Origin: Megaustenia siamemsis
Taxonomy: Eukaryota > Mollusca > Gastropoda > Stylommatophora > Ariophantidae
NCBI GenBank assembly: GCA_032433765.1
Contig: JAVIAB010000024.1
Span: forward strand, 9,884,321-9,948,320
DNA length: 64,000 nucleotides
Direction of reading: 5' to 3'
The number at the start of each line of letters is the position of its first letter. Positions within the stretch are counted from its first letter, which is position 1. The position numbers were made by a program, and so were the translations under genes. Shown here piece after piece: positions 23,417 through 34,199 of the stretch. Under the pieces are notes generated by a model. The model was given only the letters and a program-made list of their open reading frames with translations. It searched no databases and had not been told where the DNA came from.

Positions 23417-25529
23417 TAGTTCGTTTCAAATCATGTGCTCAACTTCAAACCGCTATTACGCAGTAAACATTTGTTAAAAACATTTGAAATTTTCCAAATG
23501 TTATTAGAATGCAAAAGACCCTTTAAATGTATATTTAACAAATATCTTGCAGCTGCAGGTTTCTTAAAGCGGCGAATTTCTTTGATGTTTGTCACAATTG
23601 TAAATTGTGAAGCCCTAAAGAATAGAAATTACCGTAGTTGCTGGTCTATGATTAATTTTCACTAGGTAAAGGCGTGGCCGTAATGGGGAAATAACTGGAT
23701 AGGACAAAACACTAGGAGAATTATTGTCTGCTCAGTTCGAGGACGGACGATAATATCAAGGTATACCTGTATGTCCAATTTTCATAGTTGTGTGGTCCTG
23801 AAAAGGATCGTTTGTTGAACTAATTTAATGTAATATAGGGGCCAACATTGTGGGGCTATATACTTTCATTCTGAATCAGACGAGTCTAAAAGATTAATAA
23901 CTGTTTGGGGTTGAACATTCCACAAACCATCATTTTTCCAATATTTCTCTTCCTGTTTTAAGACGTGGTCTTCACATTTAGCCCAATAATCTTTGTCTAT
24001 ATTTAATAAAGCGAGATTAGCAAGAGTCTTTACATCGCATATTTTGAATGTTGTATTTTCATCTGCCACTTGTCCTTTAATTTTGCCCAGATTAGTTCTA
24101 TTGGATTTAAATGAGCATGGTAAGGTGGCAGCCTCAAACTTATATGACCGTGCTCTTGGATAATCGTATCTATTTGAAAAATCTTTGTCCTCTGTTTTTG
24201 CTTTACTAGAGATAATAATTCAGGTTTTAAGTACATGTTATTAAATTGTATGTGCTCCTTAGTGAGCCATATCTTAATAGCATCTTTGTACTGGATGACG
24301 TCGGGACTTTATCTTCAAGTGCAACAATATTGTGGTACGCTGCATTGTCCATTATTAGGCAAAATGGTCGATCTAGTGATGGGAGAACATAATTTTCAAT
24401 CCAATGTCTAAATATGTGACCATTCATCTCAGAGTGATAATCCCGATTGTCTATTGATTTTGAAAGAAAAATGAGCTCTGCATTCTGTATTAGTCCATGT
24501 TGTCGACTACCTGCATGAGCAATTATCAAGCGCTGTCCTTTGCTGCTAGGTATTAATCTCTTAATCTTTCCATCTGATGACTGCCATTCCCTTTGGTTAG
24601 TGTGGTGAGCATTGATCCATGTTTCATCCAAGTACACAATATCATAACCTTGCTTGCGCACCTCTTTTACTTCACGTAAGTACTTGCTTCTCATGACTAC
24701 TATATGTGGCTTCTCACAGATGATGTTTTGTCCATTGGAATACTTTCTGAATGTAAAGCCTGCAGCTCTCACATTCCTCCATAATGTAGACTTTGATATT
24801 TCAAACACTGTTGTTCTTTTTCAGCGATACTTTTAATTTTCTTATTGTAACAGTTTCATTCATACCCAACATTTTGCGAATTTCACTTCTAATAAGTTCA
24901 CTGTCGAAATTATCCAACATTTTTGCTCTTCCTTGTGATTTTGTATATTTTGAACATTGACGGTCACGTGCTTGAATCCAGCGATTAAATGACCGTTTAG
25001 ATAAATCCAAAATGTGTCTTGTCCTATTCTCTGGGTTTTCTAAAGAATGAAATAATCTTCCTCGTTTAGCCTCTTTGCAAAAATAGTCATACATTTTTAT
25101 TGCGATGTTTTGTAAACTGCAGAATTTCATTTTAAGACTCATGATAAATGTTAGCGTTCCACGTCTACACCTATGAATGAACGGAAATGGAACACACAAT
25201 GCCTCGTGTTTTCTACAAGTGTCTAATTGTGTCAGACAACTCACGTTGAAAGCGTGCAAAAACGTCAATTGTACCGTGTATGGATTTTTAAACGCTATTT
25301 TTAAATTAAAATACTGTAAACACTAAGTTTTGACTACATCAATGGGTCGTTATAAATTTATATAAATCAAATAAGCAACAATAATAACCAAATGTTTTTT
25401 TTAAATGAAATTAATTTCCTGTAGGGTTCTAATCATTATAACTTTACATGCAAATTTTGAAAAAAATTACTAAAAGGGGTTAAAAAGATATCGATTTTAA
25501 AAGTTGGGCATAAGTTATGAAACGGACTA
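23417..25529 (-). mobile_element. Tc1/IS630-type transposon with long-spacer DDE (DD83E), copy 1
   Basis: Inverted ends pair with those of copy 2: TAGTTCGTTTCAAATCAT at 23417 and, on the other strand, TAGTCCGTTTCATAACTTAT from 25529 inward; both continue in TGCCCAACTT-type sequence. TA dinucleotides flank it (23415-23416, 25530-25531). Length is 2,113 bp; copy 2 at 35.7 kb is 2,112 bp and in the opposite direction. Confidence 0.9.
23866..25142 (-). pseudogene. DD83E Tc1-type transposase, frameshifted copy 1
   Basis: Catalytic motifs LDETW (first D), MDNAAYH (second D) and LPPYHAHLNPIELIW (E) are all readable on the minus strand, with an N-terminal DNA-binding half containing FNRWIQARDR and ISKSTLWRNVRAAGF. 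Eighty-three residues separate the second D and the E, far more than in ordinary Tc1 (34) elements. Compared with copy 2 there are single-base length changes near 24806 (extra base), near 24287 (one base lost) and near 24077 (one A lost), each shifting the frame, so no full protein can be made. The proposed start is the ATG at 25142 (MSLKMKF), which both copies share; an upstream in-frame ATG also exists. Confidence 0.85.
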
Positions 25530-25689
25530 TAGTCTAGTCTCTATCTTACCATTGTATGTCACGTCATGGTCTACATAACACTGGTTTTATTTCTGTATTT
25601 CATTAATAAAAAAAAAGTTTGCGTAAAAAGAATTAATATTAAAGATTCTGATAGAAGTGATAATATGTGTAACGTCATAAAGTGTTATT
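25530..25689. other. AT-rich spacer
   Basis: No feature seen. Confidence 0.3.
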
Positions 25690-25975
25690 CGATTTGATAA
25701 TAATAATAGCAAATAGACGTTTGGCCATCGTGTCGTGTTCATTACACAGCTGATAACCTCTGATCTTAGATTCCTTCATCAGCACGTTCACCAGAATGAA
25801 GCACGTCCGCCCCATAGTTGTGAAAGCACTGTAGATGGCTTCAGCCAGATGGACGAACTCTGTAACACGAGGGATGAACTTCTCCCCAACCTCCATAGTC
25901 GTCTCTCACAACATGCGGTATAGGTGACAATGGCTCTATTCCCACCTCCCAAGCCCCTTACGGCCCTCGGAGGTT
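25690..25975 (-). mobile_element. Possible retroelement 3' tail with CTGATGAAG...CCAAACGTC blocks
   Basis: Minus strand: GTGCTGATGAAGGAATCTAA, GGTTATCAGCTGTGTAATGA and GATGGCCAAACGTC, ending in a (TAT)n-like stretch. The layout resembles the Penelope-like tails at 6.5 and 61.0 kb but with a longer middle. A 73-residue frame runs across it (FVHLAEAIYSAFTTMG), so a host exon is the alternative reading; I have no family match for it. Confidence 0.35.
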
Positions 25976-25984
25976 GTACAGGAG

Positions 25985-26640
25985 GCTAAATATAAATGAA
26001 CATGCTGAACCCATTGTCATCATTATGTGCCATGCGGTTGACGTAAGCAACCATGTCCTTCCAGAACCTTCTATACGAAGTGCATCGTATCAATTCTGTT
26101 GTTGACTCTTTTCCATGCCATGACAGCAAGCTATCTAGAATCTTATCTCTTTGTCGTCCACGATTTCTCTTTCCCTGTACATTGCCAGTTGTAACCAAAT
26201 ATTGCAGCTTTTCTCTTCTCATGATGTCCCCGAAAAATGTTGATTGTTTCTTTCTGATGTTCTTTAGGAGCTCACTTTTTGTGTTGGCCTCTTTAAGAAT
26301 GTCCTCATTAATTTTTTAGCTGATCAGGAAACTTTCAACATTTTTCCGAGAAATCCTATCTCTGTGACCTCTAATTGTCTTTTCATTTGCTTGCCTACTG
26401 TCCACGGTTCGCTTCCATAGGTCAGAATTTGCTCTATATAGCACCGATCAATTCTCTTTCTTACTTCTATTGATATAGACTTGTTGCATAAAACATTGTA
26501 AATTACTTTTCTGAAATGCCATTTTCGCCTGAGCTATTTTGCTTTGTATTTCTGTGGTGCATCTTCCATCTGATGTTATTATTGTGCCCAAGTTTTTGAC
26601 GCGTTGCAATTGTTTCAGATTTGTCCTGTTGTTTTGTATG
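25985..26640 (-). mobile_element. LINE-A2 3' end fragment, decayed
   Basis: Minus strand, in shifting frames: LGTIITSDGRC, YINRSKKEN, SVLYRANSDLWKR, then MRREKLQYLVTTGNVQGKR, RGRQRDKILDSLLSW and a C-terminal RFWKDMVAYVNRMAH. It ends in CATCATTA-type tail sequence at about 26015. Several stops and frameshifts make it non-functional. Confidence 0.8.
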
Positions 26641-27020
26641 CTGCATAGTGATGGAAACCATCAGAAAAGACAAAACTGAGACCGATACATAACTGAATGA
26701 ATCGCCTTATAACCAGTCATGAACTGCACACAGGGGAACAAAATGTGTGCAGCAGTTGGCAGGTGGTCAACAACAGAGAAGATATAATTAACAAGATGGA
26801 TGACCGTTGAACTAATTATGATGATACTGCAGCATCAATGAATACTTCAACGACATAAATGGTATTGTTGCTGCTGATAGTAAAACGAAAGTGCTGGAAT
26901 TTTACAGCTCCCTTGACTCGAAGTTATACGTTAATAAGGAGAAGTAAAGTGCGTTTATTTATATGTTAAAATCAAATCTCAATGTTCTCTAAGATTGCCA
27001 GACATTTAAGGGAAACACAG
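26641..27020. other. Spacer, nothing firmly recognised
   Basis: No motif or element end seen. Confidence 0.3.
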
Positions 27021-27027
27021 AATGTAA

Positions 27028-27124
27028 GTCATGTGATCTGTATGTGGCTTATGTGTGGGTCATGTGATCTGTATGTGGCTTATGTGTGAGTCATGTGATC
27101 TGTATGTGGCTTATGTGTGAGTCA
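27028..27124. repeat. 31-bp tandem repeat, 3 copies
   Basis: GTCATGTGATCTGTATGTGG plus CTTATGTGTGA, almost perfect. Confidence 0.9.
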
Positions 27125-27164
27125 TGAACCAGAGAGGTCACAAATATTAGCCAGCAAGTTAGCT

Positions 27165-27265
27165 AGTTAGTTATCAGTTCATTGATTAGTTTGATCAGTT
27201 AATTGATTAGTGTGATCAGTTAATTGATTAATTTGATCAGTTAATTAGTTTGTTAGTTTGATACT
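27165..27265. repeat. 25-bp tandem repeat, 3-4 copies
   Basis: TTTGATCAGTTAATTGATTA recurs with one or two changes. Confidence 0.8.
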
Positions 27266-27291
27266 TAGTTCGATAGTCAGTTAGTTTAGAT

Positions 27292-27982
<691 letters not shown>

Positions 27983-28109
27983 TGTTCTTGCACTATAATC
28001 AGTGAATCAGAAATGTCTAGGTAATACTTCGCGATCGCCCGTTAAAACGACTAATTACTCTAGCCTGGCCAAGCGAGTGGGGCCAAGAGGGAAGGAAACC
28101 AGTTATTAA

Positions 28110-28270
28110 AAATTGTCATGATGAAGTCGGATGTGTTGGGTCGAAAGGCGCAAATAATTAGTTCTACTGTAAACAAAATCACAATGCAACCAGTCCACTA
28201 ACGGCTTTTAAGGGCGGACGACGAAGATGTGTATTCCTTTAGTCATGGGGTGGACGGAAACAGCAAACAT
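28110..28270 (+). mobile_element. Repeat D copy 1
   Basis: Shared blocks with copies at 30.5 and 63.4 kb: GAAGTCGGATGTGTTGGG, CGAAAGGCGCAAATAA, AAGGGCGGACGACGAAGA and TTTAGTCATGGGGTG. About 150 bp, non-coding. Confidence 0.7.
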
Positions 28271-28584
28271 ATAACCTCCGAAAACAGTGACAATCAGCCC
28301 CAATTTCTTTGTTGTTTTTTTTTTTATTCTTTGGCTCCACTGATATCGTTTTGTTTATCATCACCATTTGTTAGATGACATTCTGGTAGTGAAGTTATAG
28401 ATTCTCATTAATGTTTGTTGCATCATTTACACGTCTTGCTTTAGTGAGAGATATTTAAGGGTTAATCCTGTCAAATACAAGACCGCTCAACATAACAGCC
28501 ATCCCAGCAAGTCAGTCTACGTGTTCATTTGATCCTACATCCAGACGCTCGGGAATTTCTTCTTCTGCGATCATGATGTTTTTC
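28271..28584. other. Spacer, nothing recognised
   Basis: Includes a T-rich run at 28311-28327. No element ends seen. Confidence 0.3.
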
Positions 28585-28945
28585 ATGGATGCTTACGCAG
28601 AATAAAGGGATGGAAATGGCAGGACAAAGTCATTAACGTAGAATTATGGAAATGTACCGGTCAAACACCAGTGGATAAAGAGATACAGCGAAGACGATGG
28701 CGATGGATAGGACACACACTACGGAAGCCAACTGAGAGTATTACATAACAGGCCCTTTTTTAGAAACCCCAGGGGAAAAGACAAAGAGGAAGACCAAGGA
28801 ATTCTTGGAGAAGACAGATCGAAGCAGAGATGAAGAAGATGGGGAAGACATGGAATGATCATAAAAGAATTGCAAAAAACAGAACGACTTGGAAAGTGTT
28901 TGTTGAAGACCTATGCTCCACTGGGAGCTAAAAGGTAGAAGAAGA
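28585..28945 (+). mobile_element. LINE-B 3' end (reverse transcriptase C-terminal region), decayed
   Basis: Frames give LWKCTGQTPVDKEIQRRRW, RWIGHTLRKPTESIT, then GKRXRGRPRNSWRRQIE, MGKTWND, NRTTWKVFVEDLCSTGS and a stop at about 28931, followed by GTAGAAGAAGAAGA. This is the C-terminus typical of a widespread class of endonuclease-reverse transcriptase LINEs. A stop in the ITRQA part and frame changes show it is dead. The last codons are the source of the 38-bp array at 50.4-52.0 kb. Confidence 0.8.
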
Positions 28946-28954
28946 AGATCATGA

Positions 28955-29270
28955 CGTTACTCAGACTAGGATTCCGGACATTCTTATGAAGGCAGCTGTC
29001 TGGTTAAGTGATTCGATTGCCCGTACAGTTTCTTTTCCAGGGAGATGGGTGTGGACCACATTGGCCTTCTCAAGTATGAGTACTCGGGGTAATCCTTCCG
29101 CTGGAAGCAGTGTCAGTTGTACTCGTGGTTGGAAAAGAAATACCCCCCTCCCCCATGCTGTCGACCCAGCCGAGCGCAGGAATGGGTACCAGGGTAGTGC
29201 TCCGAGAAGGTGAGGAATGCCGCCTCGCATCGTGAGTTTCTATGTTTGAAGTGACACTGTACAGAAGTCT
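28955..29270 (-). mobile_element. LINE-F C-terminal fragment, frameshifted
   Basis: Minus strand ends in ESLNQTAAFIRMSGILV and a stop. Upstream, in another frame, MWSTPISLEKKLYG is the usual preceding segment of LINE C-termini (W..P..L..KL.G followed by L..TA.FI). The two parts need one frameshift to join. GC content is higher than the surroundings. Confidence 0.55.
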
Positions 29271-29283
29271 CCGAACACTTCTG

Positions 29284-29725
29284 AATAGGCGGCCGAGCAC
29301 ATGTGGGTGAAAACTCACGTGCTACGTCGCCGGTTCAAGTCTCGTACTTTACAGCAATAATAAAAGAAGAAAAAAGTGGTATGGTGACAGCTATACGTGG
29401 TAATGGACGAAACAAAAGTCGACGTTTCGGCCAAGTAGGCCTTCATCTGGACGAACAACAAACACACCCAAATATATATAAAAGGATTTTTTTGGTTCTT
29501 TTTGTGTGTTTTTTTTTGTGTTTGTTGTTCGTCCAGATGAAGGCCTACTTGGCCGAAACATCGACTTTTGTTTCGTCCATTACCATGTAAAGCTGTCACC
29601 ATACCACTTTTTTATTCTTTATTTTTAGTATTGCTATTATCATCAGCTTTACAGCAACTTCGCATCTCTACGTATCTTGGTGCATCTTGATGACTTTAAC
29701 TCTCGTACTTTACCTTGACCTTACC
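29284..29725 (+). mobile_element. SINE-H (tRNA-derived) copy 1, split by an insertion
   Basis: TAGGCGGCCGAGCAC (A-box-like) and CCGGTTCAAGTCTCG (B box) at 29286-29345, matching TAGGCGATCGAGCAC and CGATTCAAATCTCG at 41.09-41.15 kb. The tail TTTACCTTGACC resumes at 29707, after the insertion at 29353-29700. A 13-bp duplication TCTCGTACTTTAC (29340-29352, 29701-29713) brackets the insertion. Confidence 0.75.
29353..29700. mobile_element. Palindromic Penelope-like tail insertion, 348 bp
   Basis: Two copies of the Penelope-like tail face each other: arms of about 92 bp at 29375-29466 and 29518-29609, each with CAGATGAAGGCCTACTTGGC, CGAAACRTCGAC and GTAAAGCTGTCACCATACCA-like sequence (strand-specific), around a T-rich centre. 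It is flanked by a 13-bp target duplication inside SINE-H. Inverted partial dimers are a known trait of Penelope-like insertions. Small frames on both strands are by-products of the palindrome. Confidence 0.75.
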
Positions 29726-30064
29726 TTGCGATGAAGCAACAGTAACCGTTCAGCCTGAGCCAATAAGACGGACATGACAGCAATTCTACTTGTGTAAACA
29801 AACATCAGGAACAGTTCATGACTTTGATGAAACACCACCATCAGATCTGGTCATATGTGAGGACATGTTTCTTATGACGATAACTTTGCACTTATCTACA
29901 ACGACGTTAGAGATATTCATCCCACGTGGTACTTAAACAAATAAATAAAAAGACATTTAATCATCTTTACTTTAAAAGTGTGATAACACCTGCTTATATC
30001 TGTGTTGGTGAAATCATTTTGGAAAACTGAAGATTCTTAACTTTTATTTCAGTTGCCTGAAATA
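29726..30064. other. Spacer, nothing recognised
   Basis: No motif, repeat or coding frame of note. Confidence 0.3.
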
Positions 30065-30412
30065 ACACGAAATGTGAGCAATACAAATTATAAATACGTT
30101 ACTGCTGAATAAGGACATGATATTGAGTATAAAACATGCCACGAGCAATACAAATTATAAATACGTTACTGCTGAATAAGGACATGATGTTGAGTATAAA
30201 ACATGCCACGAGCAATACAAATTATAAATACGTTACTATTGAATAAGGACATGATGTTGAGTAGAAAACATGCCACGAGCAATACACATTATAAATACGT
30301 TACTATTGAATAAGGACATGATGTTGAATATAAAACATGCCACGAGCAATACAAATTATAAATACGTTACTATTGAATAAGGACATGATGTTGAGTATAA
30401 AACATGCCACGT
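30065..30412. repeat. 67-bp tandem repeat, about 5 copies
   Basis: ACGAGCAATACAAATTATAA then GAATAAGGACATGATGTTGA recur every 67 bp with few changes. Confidence 0.92.
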
Positions 30413-30483
30413 AATATTTAATTATTCAAAAACTTATGTCATGCTCATATGTTATTTATACACAAATTTGACCCGGTACTCAA

Positions 30484-30660
30484 AAATGTCGTGCTGAAGT
30501 CGGATGTGTTGGGCCGAAAGGCGCAAATATAACAGTTATACTGCAAACCACAACACAACGCAGACAAGTCCATTACGTCCTTGTAAGGGCGGATGATGAA
30601 GAGGAATATTCTAGTCTACCACGATACTCTAGAATACTTCAGTCATCGGGCGAACGCAAC
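30484..30660 (+). mobile_element. Repeat D copy 2
   Basis: GTCGTGCTGAAGTCGGATG, GGGCCGAAAGGCGCAAATAT, AAGTCCATTACGTCCTTGTA, GGGCGGATGATGAAGAGG and CATCGGGCGAACGCAA; continues without gap into (AACC)n. The best-preserved copy. Confidence 0.75.
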
Positions 30661-30720
30661 CAACCAACCAACCAACCAACCAACAACCAACCAACCAACC
30701 AACCAACCAACCAACCAACC
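30656..30720 (+). repeat. (AACC)n microsatellite at the 3' end of Repeat D
   Basis: About 15 AACC units with one missing base. A different tetranucleotide (AACG type) follows the copy at 63.4 kb. Confidence 0.95.
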
Positions 30721-30807
30721 ATACACAAATTTGACGACCGTGAACTAACATGAGAATAAACATCATTATTAAAGAAATACGTACTGGTAAGATGTTAACA
30801 ATAGACA

Positions 30808-31109
30808 GTGTTCTTCATCTTCTTCGTCTTCTTCTTCTTCTTCTTCTTCTTCTTATTCGTCTTCTTCTTCTTATTCGTCTTCTTCTTCTTCTTATTCGTC
30901 TTCTTCTTCTTCTTCTTCATCTTCTTCTTCTTATTCGTCTTCTTCTTCTTCTTATTCGTCTTCTTCTTCTTCTTCTTCTTCATCTTCTTCTTCTTATTCG
31001 TCTTCTTCTTCTTCTTATTCGTCTTCTTCTTCTTCATCTTCTTCTTCTTATTCGTCTTCTTCTTCTTCTTATTCGTCTTCTTCTTCTTCTTCTTCGTCTT
31101 CTTCTTCTT

Positions 31110-31140
<31 letters not shown>

Positions 31141-31662
31141 TTCGTCTTCTTCTTATTCTTCTTCTTCTTATTCGTCGTCGTCTCTTCTTCTTCTTCTTAT
31201 TCGTCTTCTTCTTCTTATTCGTCGTCATCTTCTTCTTCTTCTTCTTATTCGTCGTCTTCTTCTTCTTCTTATTCGTCGTCGTCTTCTTCTTCTTATTCGT
31301 CTTCTTCTTCTTATTCGTCTTCTTCTTCTTCTTCTTATTCGTCGTCGTCTTCTTCTTCTTCTTCTTCTTCGTCTTCTTCTTCTTCTACTACTTCTTCTTC
31401 TACTACTTCTTATTCTTCTTCGTCTTCTTCTTCTTCTTCTTCTTCTTCTACTACTTCTTATTCTTCTTCGTCTTCTTCTTCTTCTTCTTCTTCTTCTACT
31501 ACTTCTTATTCTTCTTCGTCTTCTTCTTCTACTACTTCTTCTTCTACTACTTCTTATTCTTCTTCGTCTTCTTCTTCTTCTACTACTTCTTATTCTTCTT
31601 CGTCTTCTTCTTCTTCTACTACTTCTTCTTCTACTACTTCTTATTCTTCTTCGTCTTCTTCC
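30808..31662 (+). repeat. Polypyrimidine trinucleotide tract, (CTT)n with TATTCGT and TACTAC variants
   Basis: About 855 bp of CTT repeats with regularly spaced TTATTCGTC and later CTACTACTT variants. One strand is almost pure pyrimidine. Long frames on both strands (poly-Phe, poly-Ser, poly-Leu, poly-Lys) arise from the composition and are not genes. Confidence 0.97.
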
Positions 31663-32200
31663 CTTCCCGTTTGCCTTCCAGCGTCAATGATATTTTTGCG
31701 TTCCTTTGCTCTTCTGTTGGCCTCTCCTGCTGGTATGCTCTTATTGTTTTTAATATCACAACAATCCATCGTTTTCGTGGTCGGCCCTTGAGTCTGGTGT
31801 TCTAGCAATGTTTTTTAAAGGCTCGTTGTCTTGTGATTTGATCTTTCTGCCTTGTCACGTGGTCAAATCACTTTGTCTGCTGTTGCTCTACTTATTCTAT
31901 ATTTGGAAGCAACAGCAATTATTTGTAGCTGTTTTATCCGTTCTTTATTCCAGATCTTATCTCTCAGGCTGTTTCCTGTCATTCGTCTAACACATTTTAT
32001 CTATATAGTGGTTATTGCTATATAGCTTGTTGTTTCTGAGTCTACAATGTAGGTCTGACATTTTTAGCACAACGTTGGGACGAACATCATGTTGTAGAGT
32101 AGAGCTTTGCCTCTTGAGTTATTTCCTTGTTGGACAATAGTAGTGATAAATGACCGATGATTGGACAAACTTTATTGCATCTTGAGTCTATTTCTGCTGC
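31663..32200 (-). mobile_element. LINE-C C-terminal fragment, decayed
   Basis: Minus strand, partly in one frame: EAKLYYMMFVPTLC, CQTYIVDSETTS, IKCVRRMTGNSLRDKIWNKE, RIKQLQIIAVASKYRISRA. This is the stretch after the catalytic core in many LINEs (KL...PTLLY.CQTW...KCVRR..G...RDK.RN). It runs directly into the GAA-rich strand of the CTT tract. Confidence 0.7.
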
Positions 32201-32221
32201 TTTAGAATTGTTGTAGCGTTC

Positions 32222-32275
32222 TTTGGTTCTTTGGTTATGGAAAATCACCGGTATCACTGCAAACGAATTAAAATC
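32222..32275 (+). mobile_element. Repeat C copy 2, left part
   Basis: GGTTATGG, CCGGTATCACTGCAAACGAA and TTAAAATC, then broken by LINE-D; the right part resumes at 33390. Confidence 0.8.
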
Positions 32276-33382
32276 GACTCAAATTGTTAGGCTGGAGAAA
32301 ATACAAAATGAAGCCATGCTCATTATCTTGGGATGTACGAGGGACACTCCCTGTGTAGCAATGAGGTATCTTCTTGACTTTCAAACAAGGGATGACAGAA
32401 TCAAGATCTGGAGAGCACGAGCATACCCGAAGATTAGTACAGATACAGAGCATCCATTGCTCCACGTGTTCAACACAGGGAAAGGTGTCAGGCTAAAAAG
32501 AGGCAAATCATGGGTGGGCCGACCAGAAAATGTCATCAAACAGGTCTGTGGGCTTACCAATATCAGCGTTGGTGAGAAGTGGATACCGGTGCCTACGTCA
32601 TTCAAGGGACTTTCTTGGTGTATTGTCACACTCGACAGGAAAAGTAGGGAACAGAACCCGGTCTTGGTTAATGCCGAGGTCAACGGTCTCATCTGTGATA
32701 ACACCGATGAGAAAGATGCAGTCATCTATACAGCCGATTCTGTAAGACGACACCAAAGAAGTGCATGGGCATTTACAGCACGCTCGGCAGGCAGAATAGT
32801 CAAGGAAGACAGTGGTGCATACGTCATGACCACGAGAAGCATGACAATGGAGGTGATGGCGGTGACCAAGGCATTCAAATGGTTAGAGTCACAAGACTAC
32901 ACCCACGCATGTATACTGAGTGATTCGATGAGCATGATAAAAAAGTGGAGGCGGGCTATGTACGCATGCAATGGGTAGAGTCGTTGCAGAAATCCAAATA
33001 CATAAGGTCACACTTGTCTATGTCCCTGGGCATGCGGGAGTACGGGGAAATGAAAGAACGGACAGGTTGGCTAGCTGCGCTGTCGTTGAGGACGGGCAAC
33101 CAATGGATCGGGCGGACGTTATCAATGCCCTCCTAGATGTGGGAAGAGCACAGGACTTCGACAAACACAGATCAACGTCACTTCTTCGGATGATGGAAAT
33201 GGGAGTTAAGATGGGCACGGCCAGAAATGAGAAACTTAGTGGCCGTGTAAGAAGACTTATCAACCAACATAGAACTGGAGTCGTCACTGGACACTGAGGG
33301 AATTGCTGAGGAGGGGATCTGAGCAACTATGGACATGTTCGGAGTGCAATGATGATGACCCGCAAATAACTCAATAACTCAA
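32276..33382 (+). mobile_element. LINE-D 5'-truncated insertion with RNase H region
   Basis: Sits inside Repeat C between 7-bp duplications TAAAATC (32269-32275 and 33383-33389). The 3' end is AATAACTCAATAACTCAA, an octanucleotide tail also seen at the other two copies. RNase H-encoding LINEs belong to the I-type group; clade is not determined further. Confidence 0.85.
32289..33297 (+). pseudogene. LINE-D ORF2 C-terminal part with RNase H domain, frameshifted
   Basis: The 3' end of a LINE polyprotein. RNase H pieces appear in order: IYTADSV (normally TDGS; the first catalytic Asp is changed to Ala), a conserved Glu in TMEVMAV, Asp in LSDSMSM, then YVPGHAGVRGNER with T-D-R-L-A. The frame changes twice, near an A run at about 32940 and near 32990, so no intact product is possible. 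The segment after RNase H (RNEKLSGRVRRLINQHRTG) ends in a distinct C-terminus that in other copies reads EHLWTCSECNDDDP, possibly a zinc-binding remnant. In the host it would cleave the RNA strand during target-primed reverse transcription. Confidence 0.85.
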
Positions 33383-33560
33383 TAAAATCCATAATCGCTC
33401 AACCGCTCGTGCCAGTGGAATCATCCCAATTACTAACTCCCAAGCAAAGAAAGATAGCTGTAATCCCCATCATAGCAGTCTCGGCATACGCCAAAAGACG
33501 TAATGCGAAACCATTGTTGTTGCGTGTTGTGGGCGAAACAGAGTTAATGCTTTACAGTAT
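33383..33560 (+). mobile_element. Repeat C copy 2, right part
   Basis: Resumes with AAAATCCATAATCGCTCAAC, then GTGCCAGTGGAATCATCC, CAGTCTCGGCATACGCC and AAAAGACGTAATGCGAAACC, exactly continuing the left part at 32275. Confidence 0.8.
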
Positions 33561-33654
33561 CAAGCTGTCACATCTTCAGGAATGATCCCTAAAAGTGGTA
33601 AGGAACCCTTTTGATTCCCCTCTCACTATTTAACTTATGTTTCATTAATGGATG

Positions 33655-34012
33655 TTTGCGCTCAATAAAATAATGGAAATGGCAGGACAATATCATTGTT
33701 ATAGAGTTATGAAACTTATGCCTGTCAAATACCAGTGGATAAAGATATACAGCGAAGACGATGGCGCTGGTTAGGACATACACTGCAGAAGTCAACTGAG
33801 AGTATTACACAACATGCCCTTTTCTGGAATCTCCAAGGAAGAAGACAATGAGGAAGACCAAAATATTCTTGGAGAAAACAGAAGGAAGCAGAGATGAAGA
33901 TGATGGGGATAACATGGATTGATTTTAAAGGAATGACAAGAAACAGAACGGCCTGGAAAGTGTTTGTTGAAAACCTATGCTCCACAGGGAGCTGAATGGT
34001 AGAAGAAGAACG
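33655..34012 (+). mobile_element. LINE-B 3' end copy, decayed
   Basis: TGGCAGGACAATATCATTG, ACCAGTGGATAAAGATATAC, GCGAAGACGATGGCGCTGG, then the C-terminal codons GTGTTTGTTGAAAACC, TATGCTCCACAGGGAGC and TGA at about 33993, followed by GGTAGAAGAAGAAC. Shifted frames and stops; not functional. Confidence 0.75.
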
Positions 34013-34199
34013 AGATTCCACCAATGTCCATCCAACATACAAGGAATCTGTCCCCATCGATGAGACATTGGAAATAAATAATCAACAACTAAGAGGTCGA
34101 GGTCAGTAAAGGTTGACTTCCGGTCATAAAGAGAAGACGCGACTGTACAAGCGGAAGTGAATTGAGCACGTGTCTTTCCAACCGAAGTCAGTGCAAGTC
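34013..34199. other. Spacer
   Basis: No feature seen. Confidence 0.3.

Noticed and set aside
30750..31805. Poly-Phe, poly-Leu, poly-Ser and poly-Lys frames
   Set aside because: Produced by the CTT/GAA tract on either strand.
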